Positions 17,592 through 25,101 of a DNA stretch of 64,000 nucleotides are shown here, piece by piece (position 1 is the first letter of the stretch; every line of letters starts with the position of its first letter). The stretch comes from Verrucosispora sp. NA02020 (GTDB lineage: Bacteria > Actinomycetota > Actinomycetes > Mycobacteriales > Micromonosporaceae). The notes below the pieces were generated by a model. The model worked only from the letters and a program-made list of their open reading frames with translations. It ran no database searches and was not told the DNA's origin. The stretch lies in the NCBI RefSeq assembly GCF_013364215.1, contig NZ_CP054923.1, forward strand, positions 3,348,001 to 3,412,000, given 5' to 3'. The position numbers were made by a program, and so were the translations under genes.

Positions 17592-18362
17592 ATGACCCTG
17601 GCCAGTACGCGGACCGCCACGAACGTCCTGGACGACATGCTCGTGCCGCGCGGCTCCGAGCTGACACACCGCCTCATGAGGGGCGTACGGTCCGCTCTCT
17701 ACTCACACACGGTGGCGGCCCGACGGGTGACGCTCGCGGCCGGTGATCTGTTGCACCAGACGGAGGGCGCGGACGGTCGTGTCTATTTCATCGACGGTGG
17801 CGCGATATACCTGGAGCACTATTCTCCGACCGGTCGCCGGACCATTATCGACGTGTTGTCGAGGAACGACTACTTCGGCGAGGACTCACTTCCCGGAATG
17901 CCGAACCAGTACATTCCCGCTGCCGTTGTCGACACGAATCTGATCGTGCTCGACACCGCCGTCCTGCGGGACCTTCTCGACGACGCGAGCATCTGCGACG
18001 TGTGGTTGCACAGCCAGATGTTGAAAGCGCGTCGGCACCGCTCGCTGCTGCTGCAACACACCACATCCGACTGCGAGGCGCGCCTGGCGATGCGACTGCT
18101 CGACCTGGCACAGGGGTTCGGGACCGCCTCCGGACGCACCATCCGGATCGGTCTCAAGCTGCGCCACGAGGACTACGCCGCGATGATCGGCACGACCCGC
18201 TCCCGGGTCGGACTGTTCCTGCAACGCTTCACCGATCGCGGGATGATCCGGAGAGCACCGTGCGGTTCCCTCCACGCCGATCCGCGCCTGATCGTCGACT
18301 ACCTGATGGAACGGATGGGCCTGGGGCCGGGCCGGCTGGCTCGTCCCGACGCCGTGGCGTGA
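17592..18362 (+). CDS. Crp/Fnr family transcriptional regulator
   Basis: This 256-residue protein starts MTLASTRTATN. A cyclic-nucleotide-binding-like beta-roll covers about residues 40-140 (LAAGDLLHQTEGADGRVYFIDGGAIYLEH), followed by a dimerisation helix with the basic segment SQMLKARRHRSLLLQ. The C-terminal winged helix includes LRHEDYAAMIGTTRSRVGLFLQRF, a typical Crp recognition region. The effector cannot be told from sequence. It converges on the PqqD-M50 protease gene, so it may be a neighbour of that peptide locus rather than its regulator. Confidence 0.9.
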   Translation: MTLASTRTATNVLDDMLVPRGSELTHRLMRGVRSALYSHTVAARRVTLAAGDLLHQTEGADGRVYFIDGGAIYLEHYSPTGRRTIIDVLSRNDYFGEDSLPGMPNQYIPAAVVDTNLIVLDTAVLRDLLDDASICDVWLHSQMLKARRHRSLLLQHTTSDCEARLAMRLLDLAQGFGTASGRTIRIGLKLRHEDYAAMIGTTRSRVGLFLQRFTDRGMIRRAPCGSLHADPRLIVDYLMERMGLGPGRLARPDAVA

Positions 18363-18401
18363 CCGCTGCGCGCCCTGCGCCGGCCGCCACCCACAACGCC
18401 G

Positions 18402-18444
18402 CCGACTCCCACCTGCGACCACGTCGGCCGCAGGCGGGAGTCGG
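18402..18444. terminator. Bidirectional terminator between the Crp/Fnr and M50 genes
   Basis: A 16-bp stem with a single mismatch (18402-18417 with 18429-18444) and an 11-base loop sits between two convergent genes. Confidence 0.6.
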
Positions 18445-18461
18445 GGGAGACGACCGAGGGG

Positions 18462-19802
18462 TCACTGTTGGCCGCTCGGTTCCACGACCTTCTGCGTCGT
18501 GGTGCTCGGGGTGGCTGCGCGGGCCTGCTCCCGGGCCGACCGGACGTCGTGCCGGCGACGTCGCTCCCGGGCACCCCGATAGAGGCTGCGTCCCCAGAGC
18601 AGCAGCCCGCCGCCGTCGAGAAGGAAACTGATCACCGCGATGGTGACGAAGTCAAACGACCCCATCATGGAGTCCTGGCCGGAGACGAAGAGCAGGAACT
18701 GGTAGATGAAGCCCCACAGCAGCGGGATCCCGACGAAGATCAGGGTGAGCAGGGCCATCAGGCGCCCGCCGATCCACGCCAGGGCGTACCAGCGCACGAC
18801 GCGCATCTCCCGCCGGGGCAGGCCGGACTGGTCCACCCGGGGTGCGCGCCGCACCATCCGCGCGACCAGGTTGCGCAGGTAGTCCTCGGTGTCGGACATC
18901 AGGTTCCGGCAACCGAGCGCGGTGGCGACGATGTAGTAGCCGTCGGTCCGCAGGAACAGGAAGGTCTGCCAGATGATCCGGACCAGGTACGTGAAGAGCA
19001 GTGCCGTGAGCAGCAGCGCGCCCCACTCCGGCAGTTGCAGGTAGCCCTGCCGGCCCGCCCAGAGGGCGAAGACGAAGGACGAGGCGAGCACACCGTCCAC
19101 CAGGGTCCCGGCGATGAACGCGACGAAGCGCTGCCGCTTCGGCGCCATCCAGATCGTGCTCATGTCGGTCTGGACCACCAGGATGTACATCTGGTTGCCG
19201 ATGACGAGCCGCGACGGTACGCCCGCCGCCCGCGCCGCGACCATGTGCGCGGCCTCGTGGATCGCGACCCCGACCAGGGTGAGGATGAACGTCGCCCAGG
19301 TCAGCGCCGCGAAGTGGATGGGGAACAGCAGCGTCTCGCCGGGCGTGGGCAGCAGGTCGGGATCGTCGGCGGCGAGATACACGCCGCCCGCGATGACCAG
19401 GACGCAGAGCAGCAGCACGGGGAGGCTGACCATGCGGCGGGCCACCGTCGGGCTGAGCCAGTTCAGGCTCCAGCTGCGCCGGGGGCGGGACGTCGCGGCC
19501 GGGGTGGGGGCCGGGGCGGGGCCGGGTGCGGCGGCCTCGCCGTCGACCTCGACGAAGCCCTCGTCGCCCAGCGCGTCCAGGAAGTCGGTGATGTCGGGCG
19601 TCTCGGAGTACTTCTGCTCGTACTGGCGGACCGCCTCGCCCACCGAGTTGCCGGCGGCCAGCGAGTGGAGCAGATCCAGCCCTTCGGCGGGGATCGACAG
19701 GAATACCTGCCGCTCGACATCGCCGATGATGACGGTGTCGCCCTCCGTGCGGTGGTCGAACGGGCGCACTCGGACAAGTGTGTCTGGTGGGTAGCCGGCC
19801 AT
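18462..19802 (-). CDS. PqqD-domain / M50 (site-2-type) membrane metalloprotease, putative peptide maturase-exporter
   Basis: This 446-residue protein begins with a PqqD/RRE-like winged-helix domain (about 1-88; VFLSIPAEGLDLLHSLAAG, ending GDEGFVEVDG), the kind that binds leader peptides in RiPP systems. An Ala/Pro linker (about 90-108) leads to a membrane domain with about six to eight hydrophobic segments. Zinc motif HEAAH is at residues 182-186, and Asp236 in TLVDGV could be the third ligand, as in site-2 proteases. A basic tail ends the protein. AAGGA lies 9 bases before the ATG. It is the second gene after the 24-residue peptide ORF. The architecture recalls the YydH-type putative peptide zinc metalloproteases, so cleavage or export of the peptide is inferred. 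Confidence 0.85.
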   Translation of the reverse strand: MAGYPPDTLVRVRPFDHRTEGDTVIIGDVERQVFLSIPAEGLDLLHSLAAGNSVGEAVRQYEQKYSETPDITDFLDALGDEGFVEVDGEAAAPGPAPAPTPAATSRPRRSWSLNWLSPTVARRMVSLPVLLLCVLVIAGGVYLAADDPDLLPTPGETLLFPIHFAALTWATFILTLVGVAIHEAAHMVAARAAGVPSRLVIGNQMYILVVQTDMSTIWMAPKRQRFVAFIAGTLVDGVLASSFVFALWAGRQGYLQLPEWGALLLTALLFTYLVRIIWQTFLFLRTDGYYIVATALGCRNLMSDTEDYLRNLVARMVRRAPRVDQSGLPRREMRVVRWYALAWIGGRLMALLTLIFVGIPLLWGFIYQFLLFVSGQDSMMGSFDFVTIAVISFLLDGGGLLLWGRSLYRGARERRRRHDVRSAREQARAATPSTTTQKVVEPSGQQ

Positions 19803-19840
19803 GGTCAGTCGTCCTTTTCGCTCATCTCATGCGGATCGAT

Positions 19841-19881
19841 GAAGGCCGGCACCCGGAGTTGCCGTCCGGGTGCCGGCCTTC
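19841..19881 (-). terminator. Perfect 16-bp hairpin between peptide and protease genes (attenuator)
   Basis: GAAGGCCGGCACCCGG (19841-19856) is perfectly complementary to 19866-19881 around a 9-base loop. It lies 16 bases past the peptide stop and 38 bases before the protease start. In this position it should terminate part of the transcript, giving a high peptide-to-protease ratio, and protect the peptide mRNA 3' end. Confidence 0.75.
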
Positions 19882-19897
19882 AGGTGGCGTGTCACCG

Positions 19898-19972
19898 TCA
19901 GGAGACGACACACGCAGCGGCGACAGCGCTGGTCTTCACCGACTCCAGCCGGCGAACCGTGAGCTTCTTCAT
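19898..19972 (-). CDS. 24-residue peptide, candidate RiPP-type precursor
   Basis: The ORF encodes 24 residues beginning MKKLTVRRLE and ending AVAAACVVS. A very strong ribosome binding site, GGGAGG, lies about 8 bases before the ATG. The N-terminal half is basic and could be a leader; the C-terminal half is small and hydrophobic with Ser, Thr and one Cys (residue 21) that could be modified. It is first in an apparent operon, followed by a terminator-like hairpin and then a PqqD-M50 protease. I do not recognise a named family. It is too short for most gene finders. Precursor status is inferred from context; a leader peptide that controls the protease is the main alternative. Confidence 0.65.
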   Translation of the reverse strand: MKKLTVRRLESVKTSAVAAACVVS

Positions 19973-20144
19973 GAAAATCACCTCCCTCGCGACTCGGGAA
20001 CCACTACGGTGCCGGTCGCGGGGGAGATCGTCTGCTCACTTATGTGCATACGCCGATAGCGTGTGTGTGGCATTGAGCGAGTCGAACCGAACATACCTCA
20101 CAGGCGACGTCGGTCCGGGGGTGTCCTGGTCGTGCCGACGGGAG

Positions 20145-20684
20145 CTACGCGTCGGCCCAGCCGGCCGGATTGCTGCACGACTCTCGGCTGATCCCCGAGC
20201 CGGTCTCCGGCCAGTCACCGAACCGCTCGTGATGCAGGTGGGAGAAGAGGTAGCAGAAGCCCTCGCAGCCGGCGTCGGGCACTGCCGTCGCCGGATTCGC
20301 CCGGACTGCCTCGTAGAACTCCCGGCCCAACGCCACGATGTGGCCGCGCGCGTACAGGAAGCCGTCGTCGGAACCGTCGGTGATCTCGTGGATGTCGGCG
20401 CGGTCGATGTCGTACAGCTTGCGCTCGATCACCCGGTCGAGGGCGACCAACTCCGCGCGGGACAGGTCGGCGGAGAGCCGGCGCAGCTCGTCGAGGAAGG
20501 GGTCGAGCCACGGGTCCATGGCGTACCCGTCGTCGTGCGCCGGATCGCGGTCGATCAGGGCGCGACGCAGGGCCGCCGGCTCCGGCCCCAACCCGGCCCA
20601 CGCCTGCTCCACCAGCGCCCAGAAGCGGTCCTCCTCCTCGGCCGTCGGCAGCGTCGGGGGGACGGCAAGATCACTGTTCGTCAT
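20145..20684 (-). CDS. DUF4240 domain-containing protein
   Basis: This 179-residue cytoplasmic protein starts MTNSDLAVPP. The conserved DUF4240 pattern is visible: EEDRFWALVEQAWAGLG near the N-terminus, then FLDELRRLSADLSRAELVALDRVIERKLYDIDRADI and the C-terminal FYEAVRANPATAVPDAGCEGFCYLFSH split around a Trp/Gly-poor loop. No function is established for this family, which is scattered through Streptomyces and relatives. It lies on the same strand as, and 172 bases upstream of, the peptide gene, but the gap and strong peptide ribosome binding site suggest separate transcripts. Confidence 0.8.
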   Translation of the reverse strand: MTNSDLAVPPTLPTAEEEDRFWALVEQAWAGLGPEPAALRRALIDRDPAHDDGYAMDPWLDPFLDELRRLSADLSRAELVALDRVIERKLYDIDRADIHEITDGSDDGFLYARGHIVALGREFYEAVRANPATAVPDAGCEGFCYLFSHLHHERFGDWPETGSGISRESCSNPAGWADA

Positions 20685-21016
20685 GGCCGGACGATAGCGG
20701 CGAGCACCGACATCGGGAGTCGGCGTGACGCCCGGCGTGCGACCGGGTCGCCGGTCCCGACGCGCGGCCGACGGTCCCGCCGGGACGAATCGGGGACGGG
20801 CCGCCACCCGAACGATGGGCGGGTGTGTCCGGACGGTGTGCGGGTGCGCCCGGACGTGTTCCGGGACTGACGGCCCGGCGTCCGCACCGTCCTTGCCGCC
20901 TCGTCGCCATGCGGGCGACAAGGACCGCTGGCACGCATGGTGCCTGCGGCGTCGCTCTGCGTGGCGACGGGTGGTGGACGTCTGCCCGGATCGAGGTATC
21001 CGCAGGTGGGTGCGGG

Positions 21017-21030
21017 TTACGAGGTCGTAA
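21017..21030. promoter_or_regulatory. 14-bp palindrome upstream of importer promoter
   Basis: TTACGA and TCGTAA flank a GG spacer, about 29 bases upstream of the -35 box. The position suits an activator or second regulator; its protein is unknown. Confidence 0.35.
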
Positions 21031-21058
21031 ATCGTGATCTGAGGACGGCTCAGAACCG

Positions 21059-21110
21059 TTGACGTGGCCTCGCTCACGCTCCTATGGTGAACCACCAGTT
21101 CACTCAGTGA
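21059..21110 (+). promoter_or_regulatory. Promoter with candidate IclR operator for the importer operon
   Basis: TTGACG (21059-21064) and TATGGT (21083-21088) are 18 bases apart. TGAACCACCAGTTCA (21088-21102, arms TGAAC/GTTCA) covers the expected start site, and TCACTCAGTGA (21100-21110) overlaps it. The same TGAACCA half-sites recur at 28388-28415, which suggests shared repression by the IclR protein encoded between the two operons. Confidence 0.6.
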
Positions 21111-21184
21111 TCCGATCCGGGCCGGGGGAACCCCGGCGGATCCCACGCCAGACGACGCTTCCGAGGGATTCGGAGAGTGCCTGC

Positions 21185-22141
21185 ATGACCGTGACAAGAA
21201 CGACCACCGCCGCGGTGGCCGCCCAGGGCGGACCCGCCGGTCAGGTGGACCCGCCGACACCACGCCGCCGATCCGCCCGACTGGCCGCCGCGAGCAGACG
21301 CGGTCGCGATGCCGTCGGTGCCGTCCTCGTGGTGGCGGCGCTCGCCGGCCTGTGGGAGGGGTACAAGGCGGTGGGCCGGGCCGTCGGCGACGTCGTGCCC
21401 GGCACCCGGATCGCCTTCCCCGTCGCCACCGACGACCTGTCGATGCCGCACGTGTGGACGATCCTCGGCGCACTCGTCGAACCGGCCCGGCGCGGCGACG
21501 CGACCACACTCGGCGTCTATCTGCTCGGCGAGACCAGCGTGACGTTGCGCGAGGCGTTCTACGGCCTGGTGGCCGGCGCGTCGCTCGGACTGCTGCTCGC
21601 CGTCCTCTTCCTGAACGTGGTGCCGCTGAGCAAGGGGCTTATGCCTTGGCTGGTGGCGTCGCAGACGGTCCCCCTGGTGGCCATCGCACCGATGATCGTG
21701 ATCTGGGGCGGCAAGGCCGGCGCACCCCCCTGGGTGGCGGTCACCGGCATCGCCGCCTACCTCGCGTTCTTCCCGGTCACCATCAACACCCTGCGCGGCC
21801 TCAAGTCGCCGCCGAAGGTCCAACTGGAGTTCATGCGCAGCGTCGGTGCCGGCCGTTGGCAGGTACTCGGGTGGCTGCGGATGCCCGCGGCGCTGCCCTT
21901 CGTCTTCGCCGGCCTGCGCCTCGCGGCGACCGCGAGCGTGGTCGGCGCGATCGTCGGCGAGCTCTCCGCAGGCACCGGCCGGGGCATCGGCCGGGCCATC
22001 CTCACCTTCGCCTACTACTACTCCAACGGCCCCGAGAAGTTGTACGCGGCCGTCCTGGTCGCGGCGGCGGCCGGCATCGTCTTCGTGCAGTCCCTGGCAC
22101 TCATCGAGCGCGTGGCGCTCCGGAACCGGCAGACCCGGTGA
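21185..22141 (+). CDS. NitT/TauT-type ABC transporter permease (pyrimidine/ureide import?)
   Basis: The ATG at 21185 has GGAG nine bases upstream and opens MTVTRTTTAAV; 318 residues. A charged N-terminal stretch is followed by a membrane domain of the SsuC/TauC/ThiX type. The EAA loop is LEFMRSVGAGRWQVLGWLRMP, ending in the conserved Ala-Leu-Pro. A second permease of the same family lies two genes on, so the channel is probably a heterodimer. Gene order permease-ATPase-permease-binding protein and the downstream catabolic genes suggest that the cargo is a pyrimidine, dihydropyrimidine or hydantoin. This cargo is inference. Confidence 0.88.
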   Translation: MTVTRTTTAAVAAQGGPAGQVDPPTPRRRSARLAAASRRGRDAVGAVLVVAALAGLWEGYKAVGRAVGDVVPGTRIAFPVATDDLSMPHVWTILGALVEPARRGDATTLGVYLLGETSVTLREAFYGLVAGASLGLLLAVLFLNVVPLSKGLMPWLVASQTVPLVAIAPMIVIWGGKAGAPPWVAVTGIAAYLAFFPVTINTLRGLKSPPKVQLEFMRSVGAGRWQVLGWLRMPAALPFVFAGLRLAATASVVGAIVGELSAGTGRGIGRAILTFAYYYSNGPEKLYAAVLVAAAAGIVFVQSLALIERVALRNRQTR

Positions 22142-22179
22142 CCACCCCGTCCGCCTCCACAACTCCTGGAGAGAAGCTG

Positions 22180-22971
22180 ATGTCCGAGGCCGCGATCATT
22201 TCCGTGCGAGGAGTCACCAAGCAGTTCACCGGCGGAGACCGCACGGTGACGGCGCTTGAGGACATCGACCTGTCGATCGAGCGGGGCGAGTTCGTGTCCC
22301 TGCTGGGTCCCAGCGGTTGCGGCAAGAGCACGCTGCTGCGGATCCTGGCCGACCTCACCGAGCCGACCAGCGGCACGGTGTCGCTCAACGGCAAGACGCC
22401 GGCCGCGTCCCGGTTGGACCGGGACTACGGCATGGTCTTCCAGCAGGCCGGACTCTTCGAGTGGCGGACCGTGCAGCGCAACGTCGAACTGCCGTTGCAG
22501 GTGGCCGGAGTGGACAAGTCGACCCGGCGGGCCAAGGCCCACGAGATGCTGGAACTGGTCCGGCTCACCGACTTCTCCCGCCACTTCCCCTGGCAGCTCT
22601 CCGGCGGCATGCAGCAGCGGGTGGCTATCGCCCGCGCACTCTCGGCGGACCCGGAGATCCTGTTCATGGACGAGCCGCTGGGCGCGCTCGACGAGATGAA
22701 CCGCGAACGCCTGCAGGGCGAGCTGCTCCGGATCTGGTCGGACACCCAAACCACCGTCGTCTTCGTGACGCACAGCATCTCCGAGGCGGTCTTCCTCTCC
22801 TCGCGGATCGTCGTGATGTCCGCCCGGCCCGGCCGCATCGCCGCCAGCATCGACGTCGACCTGCCGTACCCACGGACCGCGGCGACCCGGACCACCGACG
22901 CGTTCTTCGCCAAGGTGACCGAGGTGCGCGCGGCGCTGCACGGCGCCCCGGCCGAGCAGGCGGCCCGATGA
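22180..22971 (+). CDS. NitT/TauT-type ABC transporter ATP-binding protein
   Basis: This 263-residue single ABC cassette shows all motifs: Walker A GPSGCGKST, Q-loop VFQQAGLFEWRTV, signature LSGGMQQRVAIARAL, Walker B ILFMDEPLGALD and H-loop VFVTHSISEAVFLSSRI. The C-terminal region VMSARPGRIAASIDVDLPYPR is typical of the SsuB/TauB/ThiZ group. It drives both permeases of the operon. The next gene starts within its stop codon (ATGA). Confidence 0.93.
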   Translation: MSEAAIISVRGVTKQFTGGDRTVTALEDIDLSIERGEFVSLLGPSGCGKSTLLRILADLTEPTSGTVSLNGKTPAASRLDRDYGMVFQQAGLFEWRTVQRNVELPLQVAGVDKSTRRAKAHEMLELVRLTDFSRHFPWQLSGGMQQRVAIARALSADPEILFMDEPLGALDEMNRERLQGELLRIWSDTQTTVVFVTHSISEAVFLSSRIVVMSARPGRIAASIDVDLPYPRTAATRTTDAFFAKVTEVRAALHGAPAEQAAR

Positions 22972-23789
22972 GCGCCACGCCTCTCGCGCGGACCACCCCG
23001 CCCGCCGCCGCGGTGCGGACGGCCCTCGGCCGGTTCCTGCCGGTCGTGCTCACGGCGGTGGTGATCCTCGGCTCATGGCAGTTGGTCGTCACGGTCTTCG
23101 ACGTCCCGTCGTTCATCGTGCCGGCGCCGGTGGAGATCTCGTCCGCGTTCCGCTCCGAGTTCGGCACGATCATGTCGGCCTCGGTGGTCACCGTGCGGGC
23201 GGTACTCCTCGGTCTCTTCCTCGGCGCGGTCGCCGGGGTCACGGTGTCGCTGGCGCTCAGCCGCTTCCCGGGCGTGTCCGGCCCGGTGCTGACCGCCGCC
23301 GTCATCATCAACTGCGCCCCGATCGTGGCCCTCGCACCGATCTTCAACAACTGGTTCGGGGTCACCAACCCGATGTCCAAGGCGGGCGTGGCCGCGGTGA
23401 TGGTCTTCTTCCCGGTCCTGGTCAACACCACCAGGGGACTCCTCCAGGTCTCACCCCTGCACCTGGAGATCATGCAGTCGCTCGCGGCACAGCCACGACA
23501 GGTGGCGCTCATGCTGCGGCTGCCCAACGCGTTGCCGTACCTGTTCAACGCGCTCAAACTCGGCAGCACGCTCGCCGTGATCGGCGTGATCGTGACCGAG
23601 TACTTCGGTGGACCGAGCAACGCGCTCGGGGTGTACATCGCCTACCAGGCGGCCCTGCCCCGCTTCGAGTACGCCTGGGCCGGGATCGCCGTGGCCAGTG
23701 CCCTCGGTCTGCTGCTGTTCGGTGCCACGTCCCTGCTGGAACGCCTCCTGATGCCCTGGCACGAGTCCCTGCACGACAGCGACTCCTAA
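22968..23789 (+). CDS. NitT/TauT-type ABC transporter permease, second subunit
   Basis: This 273-residue permease overlaps the ATPase gene by 4 bases. Membrane segments begin at about residue 23 (FLPVVLTAVVILGSWQLVV). The EAA-like loop is LEIMQSLAAQPRQVALMLRLP followed by Asn-Ala-Leu-Pro. NCAPIVALAPIFNNWFG resembles the pore region of thiamine-precursor (HMP) and riboflavin-type permeases of this family, which fits a heterocyclic cargo. It pairs with the permease at 21185. Confidence 0.88.
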   Translation: MSATPLARTTPPAAAVRTALGRFLPVVLTAVVILGSWQLVVTVFDVPSFIVPAPVEISSAFRSEFGTIMSASVVTVRAVLLGLFLGAVAGVTVSLALSRFPGVSGPVLTAAVIINCAPIVALAPIFNNWFGVTNPMSKAGVAAVMVFFPVLVNTTRGLLQVSPLHLEIMQSLAAQPRQVALMLRLPNALPYLFNALKLGSTLAVIGVIVTEYFGGPSNALGVYIAYQAALPRFEYAWAGIAVASALGLLLFGATSLLERLLMPWHESLHDSDS

Positions 23790-23824
23790 GAGCCCGGATC
23801 CCCCACGAAATGTTGGAGTCAGAT

Positions 23825-24988
23825 ATGGCCCTGCACCTACGGCGGACCTCGCGGAGGAACCGCCCGATCACGATCGCCGCCAGCCTCGCCGCCGTCCTGC
23901 TCGCCGCCTCGGCCTGCGGCGGCATGTCCGACGGCCCGAGCGAGTCCGCGGCCGAGGCCGCCAAGAACTGCGAGTCGACCACCAAGGTCCGGGTGGTGCT
24001 CCAGTGGGTCGCCCAGGCCCAGTTCGCCGGCTACTACGCGGCGAAGGAGAAGGGGTACTACGCCGAGGAGTGCCTCGACGTCACCATCCAGGAGGGCGGC
24101 GTCAACATCGTCCCCCAGCAGGTGCTCTCCGCCGGCAACGCCGAGTTCGCGGTCAGCCACGTCACCAAGACGATGGTCACCCGGGAACAGGGCGCGGACC
24201 TGGTCAACATCGGCCAGGTGTTCCAGCGCGGCGCGTACCTCCAGGTCGCCTGGGCCGACTCCGGCATCAAGGAGCTGACCGACCTCAAGGGCAAGAAGGT
24301 CGGCAGCTGGGGTTACGGCAACGAGCTGGTGCTCTTCGCCGCGATGAAGGACGCCGGTGTCGACCCGACCAAGGACGCCGAGATCATCCAGCAGCCCTTC
24401 GACATGTCGCTGCTGCTGCGTAAGGAGGTCGACGCCGCCCAGGCCAAGACCTACAACGAGTACGCCCAGTTGCTGGAGACCAAGAACCCGGACACCGGCG
24501 AGCTGTACCAGCCGTCGGACTTCTCCGTGATCAACCTCCAGGACGCCGGCTACACCAGCCTTGAGGACGGCGTCTACGCCCGGGGTGACTGGCTCAAGGA
24601 GCAGGTCAACCAGGACACGGCGGTGAAGTTCCTCAAGGCGTCCTACCGGGGCTGGGGCTTCTGCCGCGACGAGCTGGACGACTGTGTGGACATCGTGCTC
24701 AACGCCGGTAGCGCGCTGGGCAAGGGACACCAGACCTGGATGCTCAACGAGATCAACAAGCTGATCTGGCCGGCCGCCAACGGCGTCGGGATGATGGACC
24801 AGGCGGCCTGGGACCAGACGATCAAGATCGCGATGGGCGGCGGGGTGCTCAAGGGCGTGCCGGACTCCGACGCGTTCCGCACCGACCTGTCGAAGCGCGC
24901 CAACGACGAACTGAACGCCGACGGCTTCGACGCCAACGGGAACTCCTACACGCCGGAGACCGTGACGATCACCGAAGGCGGCAGGTAG
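23825..24988 (+). CDS. NMT1/THI5-like substrate-binding lipoprotein
   Basis: GGAG six bases before ATG 23825 decides the start. An Arg-rich n-region, a hydrophobic stretch and a lipobox ending ASAC (Cys at about residue 32) mark a lipoprotein; 387 residues. The mature part begins KVRVVLQWVAQAQFAGYYAAKEKGYY split by conserved Gln and Tyr-Tyr, the hallmark of NMT1/THI5-like proteins, several of which bind pyrimidines (ThiY binds formylaminopyrimidine). GGVNIVPQQVLSAGNAEFAVSH is also typical. It should deliver substrate to the two permeases. The pyrimidine assignment rests on family and neighbouring enzymes. Confidence 0.88.
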   Translation: MALHLRRTSRRNRPITIAASLAAVLLAASACGGMSDGPSESAAEAAKNCESTTKVRVVLQWVAQAQFAGYYAAKEKGYYAEECLDVTIQEGGVNIVPQQVLSAGNAEFAVSHVTKTMVTREQGADLVNIGQVFQRGAYLQVAWADSGIKELTDLKGKKVGSWGYGNELVLFAAMKDAGVDPTKDAEIIQQPFDMSLLLRKEVDAAQAKTYNEYAQLLETKNPDTGELYQPSDFSVINLQDAGYTSLEDGVYARGDWLKEQVNQDTAVKFLKASYRGWGFCRDELDDCVDIVLNAGSALGKGHQTWMLNEINKLIWPAANGVGMMDQAAWDQTIKIAMGGGVLKGVPDSDAFRTDLSKRANDELNADGFDANGNSYTPETVTITEGGR

Positions 24989-24992
24989 GCGA

Positions 24993-25036
24993 GCGGCCGG
25001 GTGCCGCGCGGCTCCCGCCGTTCGGCACCCGGCCGC
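24993..25036 (+). terminator. Terminator hairpin closing the importer operon
   Basis: A 14-bp stem (24993-25006 with 25023-25036) starts 5 bases after the binding-protein stop codon. Confidence 0.65.
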
Positions 25037-25101
25037 AGCCGATGGCTTCTGCCAAGATGTGGGCCGTATCTCACGGCTGACGGCAATTGATGGAGGTAGC
25101 G

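Larger units (their letters stand above)
20685..21184. other. Divergent intergenic region upstream of the NitT/TauT-type importer
   Basis: This stretch of 500 bases has no supported gene. The right half carries a palindrome TTACGA-GG-TCGTAA (21017-21030), a promoter (TTGACG 21059-21064, TATGGT 21083-21088) and two overlapping palindromes at 21088-21110. The left half is GC-rich with short inverted repeats of no clear role. Confidence 0.5.

Noticed and set aside
17592..18362. The Crp/Fnr gene as regulator of the peptide-protease locus
   Set aside because: It converges on that locus with a terminator between, and its only nearby palindrome is at its own promoter; no matching site is seen before the peptide gene.
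20041..20062. Short ATG-initiated frames on the plus strand upstream of the peptide gene
   Set aside because: They end after a few codons and have no ribosome binding site.
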